NCBI GenBank assembly: GCA_033980235.1
Contig: CM067075.1
Span: forward strand, 9,764,608 to 9,828,607
Direction: 5' to 3'
DNA from: Diadema setosum
Taxonomy: Eukaryota; Echinodermata; Echinoidea; Diadematoida; Diadematidae
DNA length: 64,000 bases
Shown: piece by piece, positions 22,643-36,668 of the stretch
How positions within the stretch are numbered: the first letter of the stretch is position 1
How the letters are laid out: every line of letters starts with the position of its first letter
Program-made: the position numbers and the translations under genes
The notes under the pieces: model-generated
The model's database searches: none
The model's input: only the letters and a program-made list of their open reading frames with translations
Told to the model about the DNA's origin: nothing

Positions 22643-23974
22643 CTATTATTTTTTTTCTCTCTCTTTCTTTGTTTTTCTTTTGGCAGTTCAGCTTCATTCC
22701 GATGTCATTACCCCACGACACACAGTCACTCAAGTTCCTTTTTTTTTGTCGGAGGCTGGAGGTTGGATTTGCTTCATTTATCATACGTAATGTTGTAAAT
22801 TGCCCTTGGTATACAGTGCCCCGATTGCCACCTTTCGTTTTCTCTTTCCTTTTCTCTACGTTTGTTCCTGTTACACTGCACAAGACAGGTCGGGAAATAA
22901 TTTACATAACTCAACTGGAGCAGGAATGGCAACTGAATAAATTAACTCTAGGCCAGGTGTATGGCGTCTAGCTCATCTCTTTGCAATTCCAGATTGTTAT
23001 TGTTTGACCCAATAGCGGAATTGTAGACAGGTTTTATGTTGCTATAGAGGTATCTTGTGCCACATGAGTAGAAGGCATCACTGTTTAGTAGTAGTAATGA
23101 ACTTTTTCATGTCCCTCCATGTCAGTTATAGGGGTTATAGGGGTTGTGTGTCTATCTGCCAAGGAAAAGGAAAACTTATTTTCGTCATGGCTGTTTCTCT
23201 ATACGTAGCCGTAGGTGATGAGTGTTGTTGGTATCTGAGCAGTGAATAACACAACATCAGGCTGAAATCCCCCTTAGTTATACGCGCTAAGCGTTCAATT
23301 GATATTTATCATCTTGATTTATGTAGTCAATCACTGCTAATGGACGGTTACAGAACTATGTTATGACACCTTTCACTGAAAGTTTGTAAAGCAAAGTTTG
23401 TGGACAAGGCAAGCAATTGTACATGAATAATACCATTGATTTCAGAGGGAAATTATGGTATACCTAAATGTAAGGGTATCATTGCTTTGGAATTGCTGAG
23501 ACAATATTATCTTGGCACGAGGGCTTCCACTTCTAATAACAGATCCCTTTGAAGATGTGTCAGTCACGGGTGATCGTCATGATTCACCTTTCACGTAGAA
23601 GGTATACGTTCCACAGTCTTAGTTCGAGAAGACTTACCATCATACTTCAAATTGTGATTAAAGGTAAAGACTCAAAATCAGACAAGTTGACGTGTTATGT
23701 CTATGGAAGGTGATTTTTTTTTTTTAACCATGCATTGACTTGACAACGTTTAAGCACCTTTATCTCAGCTGATTTTGCTCTATTTCCTCTGAAACTTAAG
23801 TATGTGGTAGCTCAGACAAAATAAGCTGCAGTAATCATGCATTTTATTTTTCAAATCTCCTCATCAGGTTGATAATTTTGCAGCTAAAAACTGAAAATGA
23901 GAATGGAATGTGGACAAAACGATTCCTGAATCATCTTTCACGTATAAGCTTACGTTCCTCATATTTTCTCGTCA

Positions 23975-24063
23975 AGACGTACTGTCATGGCCGAGAGGAT
24001 AAAGGCGACGTCACAAGAGACGTGAGGTTGCACACGTACGTGTTCGAACCCCATAAGAGCACG
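23975..24063 (+). pseudogene. Diverged tRNA-Leu-like sequence, unit 4
   Basis: A box weakened to GGCCGAGAGGATAAAGG; B box TGTTCGAACCCC. A longer variable-arm segment (GTTGCACACGTACG) is kept, as in class-II tRNAs. Confidence 0.6.
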
Positions 24064-24146
24064 AAACAAAATATTTATATCTTTTGCTTTTTGCCTTTTA
24101 TGGAGTATTCACCTTCGTCCATGTAGAAATCACGTTTTCATGTAAA

Positions 24147-24190
<44 letters not shown>

Positions 24191-24710
24191 ATATCCCTTT
24201 GTTTTTTGTTGGAGACCACATTGCTTTGACAGGCAACTTGGACTTGAAATTACAAATGTTAAAGTGAAGATGACTTTTAAAAGACCGCATGGCCATGTTT
24301 GATTTTTTTTTACAATATAAAGACCTATTGGTAAATATTCATTCACATATCCTTTCCAATCAACTTACTTGGACACGCCGACACCACTACACGAAATTTT
24401 CAATTAGTTGCATGACAGAAACAATTTCATCTGAATTATGTAGGACTGTATAAAGAATTGGACTTCACGAACATTTCTCAATATTACTTCAAGTCGCTAC
24501 TTTACATTATTTTCGTTGTCGATCACTGAAAATGAGAATGGAATCTGGTTGAAACGATTCCCGATTTATCTTTGTAACTGTATATTGATCGAATCCACGC
24601 GGCCACTCGTGGGAAGTTGAATAGCGCTATCAGTCACTTGACGTATATAGCCAAAAAACTGAATATCAATGTATAACATACATAGATATATTTAAGTTTC
24701 GCACAAGATC

Positions 24711-24800
24711 TTCGGATCTTCCGTGTGGCAGAATTGCTTAGCACGCTGCGTGTTTATAATGCCCGACCGGAAGGAGAGAAGTTAATCGAGTCCCGCAGGA
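24711..24800 (+). pseudogene. tRNA-like head, third variant, unit 4
   Basis: CCGTGTGGCAGAATTGCTTAGC, TTTATAATGCCC, TTAATCGAGTCCCGC: related to the Met-like head, with an insertion that breaks the B box. Confidence 0.4.
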
Positions 24801-26456
24801 CTTTTTCCTTTTATTTCTTTTTTCTTTCTTTTTTTCTGCAGTTCAGCTTCACTCTGATGTCATGAACACAGCTACTCTATTTCCCTTGTTTTGTATTGGA
24901 GTTTGGAGGTTGGGTTTGCTTCTTTAATTTTGTCACACGTAATGTTGTAAATTGCCCCTTGAATTAAAACAGTACCCCGCTTGCCACCATTCGTTTTCTC
25001 TTTCCTTTTCTCTTCATTTGTTCTTGTTATACTGTAGCAGGATATTTAGGAACGTGTACGTTTATATAATTAACAGGAATGGGAACTGAATTAATTAACT
25101 CTAGTCCAGGTGCATGGCGTCTCGCTTATCTCTTTGGAATTCCAGGTTGTTATTGTTTGACCAAATGACGGAGTTAAAGACAGGCAGGGAAGGAAGTGAC
25201 GTGATATTGCTTCATAATGAGGAATTTCGGGCAACACCTTTCCAAGTGTAGTGATTATGACGGCGTTCTCTGTCGTTTATTTTCGTCATGGTTGTTTCAC
25301 TAGTTCAGCCATAGGTGACATATGTTGTTGGCATCTGGGAGAATAGAACAGATCTGTACCAAACTGGAATAGCCCTATAAGCAATGTGGTAAGCGTTCAA
25401 TTTTTTGCATTATCTTTCTTCTTTAAAGTCAGTCACTACTGATCGAAACACACAATATAATATGACACGTTCTACTGGTAGTTTAGGAAAAGAGAGTTAC
25501 TGCACGATGCAATGATAAATGTGCTACCATTGATTTTAGAGACGTCATTGTGGTGTGGTACTGGTGATGGTAAGGGAACCATAGATTGCTTTTAAAGTAA
25601 TGAGACAATCATTGGACCTTTGCATCAAGACCGTATTCCCATCTAGAATATAATGCATGTTCGTGCGGCGTTTTTTTTTTTTTTAATCCTGACGTGGGCA
25701 TTTTCTTTTTCTTGTTTTTAATTCAAGAATGTTATATCTAAATTTGTTTCTTTCCCCTAACATTTTTTTGTTGAATATAAAGTTGGACGTTCCGTGACCG
25801 TGGAGAAAAGCAGCGATTTAGTTACAGTTTCAATGCATCTTGTTTACCATCTTCTCTTACATTAAATTGATGGTTTTTATATTTGACATGGTCTGTCTAT
25901 TTGCCAGTTTATGCTCATAGAACACTGCTATAACAACTAATACATTTGCTTCACTTGTCACACGCAATGATATGGATTGCAGTTGTGCATGCAGTTTTCC
26001 TTTTTCCACCTCTCGTTTTTCTCTCCCCTTTTCCCTCACTTTGGTTTTGTTATACTGCAGATGGGAATGATTCAATGATTACAATAACATAACCCAACTT
26101 GAGGTAGGAATGAGAACTGAATAAATTAACTCTAGGCCAGGTGTATACAGCGTCTCGCTCATCTCTTTGAAATTTCAGGTTGTCATTGTTCGACCAACGG
26201 AGTTGAAGACAGGCTTTATGTTGCTATAGAGGTATCTCGCGCCACATGAATGGAATGCATACGCTGTTTAGTATTAGTAATGAACTTTTTCATGTCCATC
26301 CCTGCCAATAAAAGTGTGTTTGACGAGGTTCTGTGTCATTTTGCCTACGAGAAAACAAAGTTTTATTTTCGCCATGGCTGTTTCGCTATGCGTAGCCGTG
26401 GGTAATGGATGTTGTTGGCATCTGGGCAGTAAAGAACCGAGTATCATGCTATAATA

Positions 26457-26470
26457 CCCCCCCCCCCCCC
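26457..26470. repeat. C14 run, unit 4
   Basis: Poly-C directly before GTTAGGTTCTAAGCG. The same spot is C11 in unit 6, interrupted in unit 7 and C20 in unit 8. Confidence 0.9.
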
Positions 26471-27200
26471 GTTAGGTTCTAAGCGTTCAATACGGTGATA
26501 TATCTTTCTTCTTTATTATATCAATCACTGCCGATGGAATTACAGAATTATGTTATGACACGTTTCACTGAAAGCTTAAAAAACAAAGTTTATGCACGAT
26601 ACAAGTAATGGTGCATGAGTCATATAGACCATTGATTTTATGTGAGAAATTATGATATGCCTATAGTAGGGGTGTCATTGATTAGGAATTAATGAAACGA
26701 TTAAGCACTCCTTCCACTTCTAACTGTCCCCTTTGAATGTGTGTCGATCACGTGAGATCGTCATAAATTATCATTCACGTATAAGCTTACGTTCAAAGTG
26801 TACTCTTAGTTATAGGAGACCTATAGTTACATGGTTAAAGGCGATGTCTCTTTCGCTGGAGCCGTACGTTTGGCCCATTTTTCTTTTGCCCTTTTCTCTT
26901 TAATTGAGGTATCACTTTCGTCCAGGATAAATCACATTCTCATGTAAACAGACTCACTTGCTCTATATCCCTTGTTTTGTATCGGAGGCTTCATTGGTTT
27001 TAATGCTGGTAAATCTCACAGGCTTGTATATAGCTGTAAGAGATCTCTGAACTGAGCATTGTAATAGCAAGATTAGAGGGAGTCATATTGGTTATGTAAA
27101 TAATGGTCAAAGGTCATGTTTTAAAAGGCCACTGTTAATGCCAGGATGGTTATAAACACTTAATTGTCATATTTTATTTGTACGTGCCGAGGATCGCTTG

Positions 27201-27789
27201 GACCCCGTTTACAGTGCGAGGCTCTGCCGCGGCTCGGCCGCGCCGAGCCCACCTTCATTTCGGTGTAAACGCGCAAAAGGCCAAATGCGGGGCCAAAATT
27301 GGCCTCGCATTATGCCACGCTCTGGAGGTGGTCTCGGCCGCGGTCGAGCCGCGGTCGCGCCCGGCCTTTTTCTCAGTGTAAGCGCAAACTGGGCTAAATG
27401 CGCGGCCAATTTTAGTCTGGCTTCCAAACCCTCGCCTGTACTATTTCGCTATTCAGGATATTAACCACTTTAACGTCGAAAACTAGGATAGTTTAAGGTG
27501 GTTTTGTCCTGCAAAGGATTTTCTCCTTCGGCAAAGGCCTTTGCCCGAACGGCGACTTCGTCGCCACGGAATTCAGTTGGCAAAGGATCTGAAAACCAGA
27601 CAAAACCAAATTGCGTTTGTTTAAAAGTAGAGCGCCACTACGACAAAATATTGAAAGGTTTGAATCAAAAGTGCGGCCGAGCACGGCAGTGTAAACGGAC
27701 TAAATTGCGGGGCTCGGCCTCGCAATTGAGGTTGGCCTTGGCCGCGGCTCAGCCGCGGCTCGGCCCAGCCCCGCACCGTAAACGGGGTC
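27201..27789. mobile_element. GC-rich fold-back element, 589 bp, unit 4
   Basis: The ends GACCCCGTTTACAGTGCG and CGCACCGTAAACGGGGTC are inverted and continue into GGCTCGGCCGCGGC-type arms. GTAAACG-type motifs repeat inside. A less GC-rich core (about 27480-27650) separates the arms. No transposase. Flanks are not decisive for a target duplication. Confidence 0.65.
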
Positions 27790-29297
27790 TAAGTTTATGC
27801 ACTGTACGTACTCAAAAAGTCCGTAAATCGATTTAGTCGCACACGCACAGAATTTCCACTTAGTTTGTGTGACAGAAAAACAAATGTGATCTGAATAATG
27901 TAGGCCCAAAAAAGTTCAACTAAGTATCTCATTATAACTTCAATGTGCTATATTACATTCTTTTCTTTGTCGATCACGGATGACCGACATCTGATGAACC
28001 CAAGCGTATCACCTAACTCGTCTTCAGTGTGACGAGTTTCATATCTCGTTTTTATTCTTCTTTCTTTCTGGACAATTTTGTGTCGTCAATATCTCAACAA
28101 TGACATTACGGAATGACATGAAATTTTCAGTCAACATGTCTCATAACAATATCTAGCCACAATAAGGTTTTCATGACAGTGACATATCTATGACGTCATT
28201 TAGGCGCCATTTTGTGATTTTCGGACCTTGTCACATGATCGATCATAACTTCATAACTAGATGTCATTTCTGCGTCATTTTCGGTGGACATAAAGTTCAG
28301 GTCACGCTCTATCTTACTTTTTAACGCTAGTTACCCAGGTCTTCATTACGCGCGCGTTCGCGCGCGTCAAAATTTTAAAAGGCTCAAAACGACTTCCCAA
28401 TGGGAAATCTCGAAGTTTCAGACAATTTTAAGCGTTTCAAACATTTTCTCGCGTGCGCGTCCGTCCGCGCAATTTCGCGCGCAGAGGGCGTAACCAACAT
28501 GAAAATGCAATTTTTTTGACTGATTTGGATTCCTGATACTTTGAGTAACAATATCCACTGATTTCCGATCGATGTTGACCTATAACAAAGGAATGCGCTG
28601 GCGTCAAAGTTGAAATTTCGTGTGCGCGTCTATGTGGAAATATAGCGAAAAACATGTCTTTGTTTATTTCGCAATAGCTCTTTAAAAAGTCCGTTGACCC
28701 TATGTTTTTATTGCATATTACAAAAGCATATGAATTGGAAATAACGTTTCAAGTATCAATATTTCCCGAAATACATTATGACGTCATCATATCATCATCT
28801 GAAATCAAAAAAGTGGAATTAATTTTTTTGAGGTACTGTTTCTAACATTCATTTGCTCGTATCTCTGTTGTTTAAGCTCAATATTATCCCAAATTCAGAT
28901 ATGTTGTACTTTGAACATTTGCCTTTCAGGTCCAAGTCATGGTTTTGAAATTTGATGACGTCATCATACTTTAAATTGTGATTAAAGGTAAAGATGCAAA
29001 ATCGGACAAGTTTACGTGTATTGTCTATGGGAGGTGATTTTTTTAAAAACCATCCATTGACTTGACAACGTTTAAGCACCTTTGTCTCAGCTGATTTTGC
29101 TTCATTTCCTCTGAAACTTAAGTATGTTGTAGCTGAGACAATAAGCTTCAGTAATCATGCATTTTATTTTTTGAAATCTCAACATCAGGTTGACAATTTT
29201 GCAGTTTAAAACTGAAAATGAGAGTGGAATGTGGACAAAACGATTCCCGATTCATCTTTCACATACATAAGTTTACGTTCCTCATATTTTCTCGCCG

Positions 29298-29371
29298 AGA
29301 CGTATGGCCGAGTGGTTAAAGGCGCCGTCTCAGAGACGTGAGGTTGCGGGTTCGAACCCCACAAGATCACG
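29298..29371 (+). pseudogene. tRNA-Leu-like sequence, unit 5
   Basis: A and B boxes intact; the 5' anticodon stem reads GCCGTCTC against ACGTGAGG, so it pairs less well than in unit 1. Confidence 0.7.
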
Positions 29372-29896
29372 AAACAATTTTTTTTTTTATTTTAGTTTTT
29401 TTTCTTCAATTTGTATTATATATTCGTCCATGTAGAAATCACGTTCGTATATAAACGCACCTATACACACACACAGACACACAGACACACACCATATCCC
29501 TCTTTTTTGTGTTGGAGACCACATTGCTTCGACTGCTGCAAAATTTTGCAGGCTGACTTTGTCAAACCGATCATAGTATGTAATGACGACGACGGAGGTG
29601 TTGTACTTTGAACAATTGTCTTTTAAGACCATGTCATTGTTTTGTACTTTGATGACGTCATCACACTGAAAATTGTGATTAAAGGCAAGGTATCAAAACC
29701 AGCCGATTATAGGCTTTATGTCTACGGCGCGTATTTTTCCCAAGTTCCCAGAAATGGCATAGCGACATCAGTCGTTACAAGGCCGCATTTCCGTCTAGCA
29801 ATGCAATACATGTTCACGCGGCCACGATTTTTGAGTGGGCATTGACTTTTCCCCCCTGTAATATCTATACATTTCTTTTTTGCCTTACCATTTCAG

Positions 29897-29943
29897 GGGA
29901 TGTCCCGTGGCCGAGTGGTTAGAAAAACGGTTTTGCATGCACG
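29897..29943 (+). pseudogene. tRNA-like 5' half (A box only), unit 5
   Basis: TGTCCCGTGGCCGAGTGG, then TTAGAAAAACGG; no B box. Confidence 0.5.
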
Positions 29944-31389
29944 CTCAATATAACTTCAAGGTGCCTATATCACATTCTTTTCTTTGTCGATCACAGATGA
30001 CCGACACCTGATGACCCCAAGCGTATCACCTAACTCGTCAGCGTGACGAGTTTCATATCTCGTTTTTTATTCTTCTTTCTTTCTGCCACATTTTGTGTCG
30101 TCAATATCTCAAGAATGACACTACGAAATAACATGACATTTTCAGTCAACATGTCTCATGACAAAATCTAGCCACAATAAGGTTTTCATGACAGTAACAT
30201 ATCTATGACGTCATCTAGGCGCCATTTTGTGATTTTCGGACTTTGTCACATGATCGATCATAACTTCATAACTAGATGTCATTTCTGTATCATTTTCGGT
30301 GGACATGAAGTTCAGGTCACGCTCTTTCTTACTTTTTAACGCTAGTTACACAGGTCGTCATTACCCGCGTGTCAGCGCGCGTCAAAATTTTAAAAGGCTC
30401 AAAACGACTTCCCAATGGGAAATCTCGAAGTTTCAGACAATTTTAAGCGTTTCAAACATTTTCTCGCGTGCGCGTCCGTCCGCGCAATTTCGCGCGCAGA
30501 GCTTGTAAGCAACATGAAAATGCAATTTTTTTGACTGATTTGGATTCCTTATACTTTGAGTAGCAATATCCATTGATTCCCGAATGATTTCAACCTATAA
30601 CAAAGGAATGCACTGGCGTCAAAGTTGAAATTCCACGTGCGCGTCTTTCTGCAAATATAGTGAAAAAACATGTCTTTGTTTATTTCGCCATAGCTCTTTA
30701 AATCGTCCGTTGACCCTATATTTCTATTGCATATTACAAAAGTATATGAATTGTAAATAACATTCCTATTATCAATATTGCCAGGAATACGTTATGACGT
30801 CATCATATCATCATCTGAAATCAAAAAAGTGGAATTAATTTTTTTAAGGTACTGTTTCAGACATTCATTTGCTCGTATCTCTGTTGTTTAAGCTCAATAT
30901 TCTCCCAAATTCAGATATGTTGTACTTTGAACATTTGCCTCTCAAGTCCATGTGATGGTTTTGAAATATGATGACGTCATCATACTAGAACTTGTGATTA
31001 AAGGTAAAGACTCAAAATCAGACAAGTTTACGTGTTATGTCTATGGGAGGTGATTTTTTTTTAAACCATGCATTGACTTGACAACGTTTAAGCACCTTTA
31101 CCTCATCTGATTTTGCTCCATTTCCTCTGAAACATACGTATGTTGTAGCTGAGACAATAAGCTTTAGTAATCGTGCATTTTATGTTTCCAAATCTCCTCA
31201 TTAGGTTGATAATTTTGTAGTTTAAACCTGAAAATGAGAATGCAATCTGTACAGAACGATTCCCAATTTTTCTGTGCAACTGTATATTGATCGAATCCAC
31301 GCTGCCACTTGTGAGAAGTTGAATAGCGCCATCAGAAGTCAACTAGTCACGATAGAATTATTATATATTTAAGTTTCGCATGCACTCTT

Positions 31390-31472
31390 CAGGACAGCCT
31401 TGTGGCATAATCGCTTAGCGCTGGGTGTTCATAACGCCATACCGGAAGGAGAGAAGTTCGACTCCCGCAGGA
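31390..31472 (+). pseudogene. tRNA-like head, Met-like, unit 6
   Basis: As in unit 4 but with CCTTGTGGCATAATCG, which weakens the D arm. Confidence 0.45.
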
Positions 31473-32015
31473 CTTTTCCCGTTCTTTTTTTTTTTTTTTT
31501 GTCTTTTCTTTTTTTTTCGGCAGGTCAGCTTTACTCCGATGTCATTTATCATATTATTTTATCAAGTGTACGTAACCCGTGAACACGGCTGCTCTATTTC
31601 CCTTGTTTTGTATTGGAGTTTGGAGATTGGGTTTGCTTCATTAATTTTGTCACACTTAATGTTGTAAATTGCCCCTTGTTACAGTGTCCCGCTTGCCACC
31701 TTTCGTTTGCTCTTTCCTTTTCTCTTCATTGGTTATTGTTATACTGCAACAGGATAGGTAGGAACATGTACGTTTAAAAAACTTGCAGGAATGGGAGCTG
31801 AATTGATTAACTCTAGTCCAGGTGTATGGCGTCTCGCTCATCTCTTTGAAATTCCAGGTTGTTATTGTTTGACCCAATAACGGAGATGTAGACAGGTTTT
31901 ATGTTGCTATAGAGGTATCTTGTGCCACATGAATGGAAGGCATCACTGTTTAGTAGTAGTAATGAACTTTTTCATGTTGTAAATGATATAAAGATATGAA
32001 TTTCACATCCAATCT

Positions 32016-32107
32016 TCGGGACAGCCGTGTGGCTTTATAGTCGCTTAGCGCGCTGCATGGTCATTATGCACTACCTTAGGACGAGATGTTCGAGACCCGC
32101 AGGACGC
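32016..32107 (+). pseudogene. tRNA-like head, second variant, unit 6
   Basis: Same form as the unit 4 copy at 22552. Confidence 0.45.
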
Positions 32108-33436
32108 TATTTTTTTTTTTCTCTCTCTCTTTCTTTGTTTTTCTTTTGGCAGTTCAGCTTCATTCCGATGTCATTACCCCACGACACACACTCACTCAAG
32201 TTCCTTTTTTTTTTGTCGGAGGGTGGATGTTGGATTTGCTTCATTTATCATACGTAATGTTGTAAATTGCCCTTGGTATACAGTGCCCCGCTTGCCACCT
32301 TTCGTTTTCTCTTTCCTTTTCTCTACGTTTGTTCCTGTTACACTGCACAAGACAGGTCGGGAAATAATTTACATAACTCGACTGAAGCAGGAATGGCAAC
32401 TGAATAAATTAACTCTAGGCCAGGTGTATGGCGTCTAGCTCATCTCTTTGAAATTCCAGATTGTTATTGTTTGACCCAATAGCGGAATTGTACACAGGTT
32501 TTATGTTGCTATAGAGGTATCTTGTTCCACATGAGTAGAAGGCATCACTGTTTAGTAGTAGTAATGAACTTTTTCATGTCCCTCCATGTCAGTTAGGGGT
32601 TATAGGGGTTGTGTGTTTATCTGCCAAAGAAAAGGAAAACTTATTTTCGTCATGGCTGTTTCTCTATACGTAGCCGTAGGTGATGAGTGTTGTTGGTATC
32701 TGAGCAGTGAATAACACAACATCAGGCTGAAATCCCCCTTAGTTATACGCGCTAAGCGTTCAATTGATATTTATCATCTTGATTTATGTAGTCAATCACT
32801 GCTAATGGACGGTTACAGAATTATGTTATGACATCTTTCACTGAAAGTTTGTAAAGCAAAGTTTGTGGACAAGGCAAGCAATTGTACATGAATACTCTCC
32901 ATTGATTTCAGAGGGAAATTATGGTATACCTAAATGTAAGGGTATCATTGCTTTGGAATTGCTGAGACAATATTATCTTGGCACGAGGGCTTCCACTTCT
33001 AATAACAGATCCCTTTGAAGATGTGTCAGTCACGGGTGATCGTCATGATTCACCTTTCACGTAGAAGGAATACGTTCCACACTCTTAGTTCGAGAAGACT
33101 TACCATCATACTTCAAATTGTGATTAAAGGTAGAGACTCAAAATCAGACAAGTTGACGTGTTATGTCTATGGAAGGTGATTTTTTTTAAAACCATGCATT
33201 GACTTGACAACGTTTAAGCACCTTTATCTCAGCTGATTTTGCTCCATTTCCTCTGAAACTTAAGTATGTGGTAGCTCAGGCAATAAGCTGCAGTAATCAT
33301 GCATTTTATCTTTTCAAATCTCCTCATCAGGTTGATAATTTTGCAGCTAAAAACTGAAAATGAGAATGGAATGTGGACAAAACGATTCCTGAATCATCTT
33401 TCACATATAAGCTTACGTTCCTCATATTTCTCGTCA

Positions 33437-33525
33437 AGACGTACTGTCATGGCCGAGAGGATAAAGGCGACGTCACAAGAGACGTGAGGTTGCACACGTA
33501 CGGGTTCGAACCCCATAAGAGCACG
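33437..33525 (+). pseudogene. Diverged tRNA-Leu-like sequence, unit 6
   Basis: A box GGCCGAGAGGATAAAGG altered; B box GGGTTCGAACCCC perfect. Confidence 0.6.
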
Positions 33526-33762
33526 AAACAAAATACTTATATCTTTTGCTTTTTTCCTTTTATGGAGTATTCACCTTCGTCCATGTAGAAATCACGTTTT
33601 CATGTAAACGTACATACACACACCCACACACACACACACACACACACACAATATCCCTTTGTTTTGTGTTGGAGACCACATTGCTTTGACAGGCAACTTG
33701 GACTTGAAATTACAAATGTTATTTAAGTGAAGATGACTTTTAAAAGACCGCATGGCCATGTT

Positions 33763-33799
<37 letters not shown>

Positions 33800-34191
33800 T
33801 TTAAAGACCTATTGGTAAATATTCATTCACATATCCTTTCCAATCAACTTACTTGGACACGCCAACACCACACGAAATGTTCAATTAGTTGCATGACAGA
33901 AACAATTTCATCTGAATTATGTAGGACTGTATAAAGAATTGGACTTCACGAACATTTCTCAATATTACTTCAAGTCGCTACTTTACATTATTTTCGTTGT
34001 CGATCACTGAAAATGAGAATGGAATCTGGTTGAAACGATTCCCGATTTATCTTTGTAACTGTATATTGATCGAATCCACGCGGCCACTCGTGGGAAGTTG
34101 AATAGCGCTATCAGTCACTTGACGTATATAGCCAAAAAACTGAATATAAATGTATAGCATACATAGATATATTTAAGTTTCGCACAAGATC

Positions 34192-34280
34192 TTCGGATCT
34201 TCAGTGTGGCAGAATTGCTTAGCACGCTGCGTGTTTATAATGCCCGACCGGAAGGAGAGAAGTTAATCGAGTCCCGCAGG
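34192..34280 (+). pseudogene. tRNA-like head, third variant, unit 6
   Basis: Reads TCAGTGTGGCAG where unit 4 has TCCGTGTGGCAG; B box broken as in unit 4. Confidence 0.4.
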
Positions 34281-36668
34281 ACTTTTTCCTTTTATTTCTT
34301 TTTTCTTTTTTATCTGCAGTTCAGCTTCACTCTGATGTCATGAACACAGCTACTCTATTTCCCTTGTTTTGTATTGGAGTTTGGAGGTTGGGTTTGCTTC
34401 ATTAATTTTGTCACACGTAATGTTGTAAATTGCCCCTTGAATTAAAACAGTACCCCGCTTGCCACCATTCGTTTTCTCTTTCCTTTTCTCTTCATTTGTT
34501 CTTGTTATACTGTAGCAGGATATTTAGGAACGTGTACGTTTATATAATTAACAGGAATGGGAACTGAATTAATTAACTCTAGTCCAGGTGCATGGCGTCT
34601 CGCTTATCTCTTTGGAATTCCAGGTTGTTATAGTTTGACCAAATGACGGAGTTAAAAACAGGCAGGGAAGGAAGTGACGTGATATTGCTTCATAATGAGG
34701 AATTTCGGGCAACACCTTTCCAAGTGTAGTGATTATGACGGGGTTCTCTGTCGTTTATTTTCGTCATGGTTGTTTCACTAGTTCAGCCATAGGTGACATA
34801 TGTTGTTGGCATCTGGGAGAATAGAACAGATCTGTACCAAACTGGAATAGCCCTATAAGCAATGTGGTAAGCGTTCAATTTTTTGCATTATCTTTCTTCT
34901 TTAAAGTCAGTCACTACTGATCGAAATACACAATATAATATGACACGTTCTATTGGTAGTTTAGGAAAAGGGAGTTAATGCACGATGCAATGATAAATGT
35001 GCTACCATTGATTTTAGAGACGTCATTGTGGTGTGGTACTGGTGATGGTAAGGGAACCATAGATTGCTTTTAAAGTAATGAGACAATCATTGGACTTTGC
35101 ATCAAAACCGTATTCCCATCTAGAATATAATGCATGTTCGTGCGGCGTTTTTTTTTTTTTAATCCTGACGTGGGCATTTTCTTTTTCTTGTTTTTAATTC
35201 AAGAATGTTATATCTAAATTTGTTTCTTTCCCCTAACATTTTTTTTTGTTGTTGAATATAAAGTTGGACGTTCCGTGACCGAGTAGAAAAGCAGAGATTT
35301 AGTTACAGTTTCAATGCATCTTGTTTACCATCTTCTCTTACATTAAATTGATGGTTTTTATATTTGACATGGTCTGTCTATTTGCCAGTTTATGCTCATA
35401 AAACACTGCTATAACAACTAATACATTTGCTTCACTTGTCACACGCAATGATATGGATTGCAGTTGTGCATGCAGTTTTCCTTTTGCCACCTCTCGTTTT
35501 TCTCTCCCCCTTTCCCTCACTTTGGCTTTGTTATACTGCAGATGGGAATGATTACAATAACATAACCCAACTTGAGGTAGGAATGAGAACTTAATAAATT
35601 AACTCTAGGCCAGGTGTATATAGCGTCTCGCTCATATCTTTGAAATTTCAGGTTGTCATTGTTCGACCAACGGAGTTGAAGACAGGCTTTATGTTGCTAT
35701 AGAGGTATCTCGCGCCACATGAATGGAATGCATACGCTGTTTAGTATTAGTAATGAACTTTTTCATGTCCATCCCTGCCAATAAAAGTGTGTTTGACGAG
35801 GTTCTGTGTCATTCTGCCTACGAGAAAACAAAGTTTTATTTTCGCCATGGCTGTTTCGCTATGCGTAGCCGTGGGTGATGGATGTTGTTGGCATCTGGGC
35901 AGTAAAGAACCGAGTATCATGCTATAATACCCCCCCCCCCGTTAGGTTCTAAGCGTTCAATACGGTGATATATCTTTCTTCTTTATTATATCAATCACTG
36001 CCGATGGAATTACAGAATTATGTTATAACACGTTTCACTCAAAGCTTAAAAAACAAAGTTTATGCACGATACAAGTAATGGTGCATGAGTCCTATAGACC
36101 ATTGATTTTAGGTGAGAAATAATGATATGCCTATAGTAGGGGTGTCATTGATTAGGAATTAATGAAACGATTAAGCACTCCTTCCACTTCTAACTGTCCC
36201 CTTTGAATGTGTGTCGATCACGTGAGATCGTCATAAATTATCATTCACGTATAAGCTTACGTTCAAAGTGTACTCTTAGTTAGGAGACCTATAGTTACAT
36301 GGTTAAAGGCGATGTCTCTTTCGCTGGAGCCGTACGTTTGGCCTATTTTTCTTTTGCCCTTTTCTCTTTAATTGAGGTATCAATTTCGTCCAGGATAAAT
36401 CACATTCTCATGCAAACAGACTCACTTGCTCTATATCCCTTGTTTTGTATCGGAGGCTTCATTGGTTTTAATGCTGGTAAATCTCACAGGCTTGTATATA
36501 GCTGTAAGAGATCTCTGAACTGATCATTGTAATAGCAATATTAGAGGGAGTCATATTGGTTATGTAAATAATGGTCAAAGGTCATGTTTTAAAAGACCAC
36601 TGTTAAAGCCAGGATGGATATAAACACTTAATTGTCATGTTTTATTTGTACGTGCCGAGGATCACTTG

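Larger units (their letters stand above)
20334..28050 (+). repeat. Array unit 4, long type (L)
   Basis: Five palindromes (20334-20578), common left part to about 21870, tRNA-like heads at 21931, 22552, 23975 and 24711, and a GC-rich fold-back element at 27201. A partial second copy of the common part (about 23630-23930) precedes the head at 23975. A body module recurs four times (about 22200-22510, 22800-23120, 24955-25170 and 25990-26300). Confidence 0.88.
28051..30064 (+). repeat. Array unit 5, short type (S)
   Basis: CRE-1 at 28191; CpG-rich block from about 28345; Leu-like tRNA at 29298; CA tract near 29464; A-box fragment at 29897; no palindrome at its start. Confidence 0.88.

Noticed and set aside
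27209..27836. Arg/Ala/Pro-rich open frames in the GC-rich elements, on both strands
   Set aside because: Composition artefact of GGCTCGGCCGCGG arms. The frames are open on both strands and lack motifs; the copies at 36.7, 44.1 and 52.1 kb behave the same.
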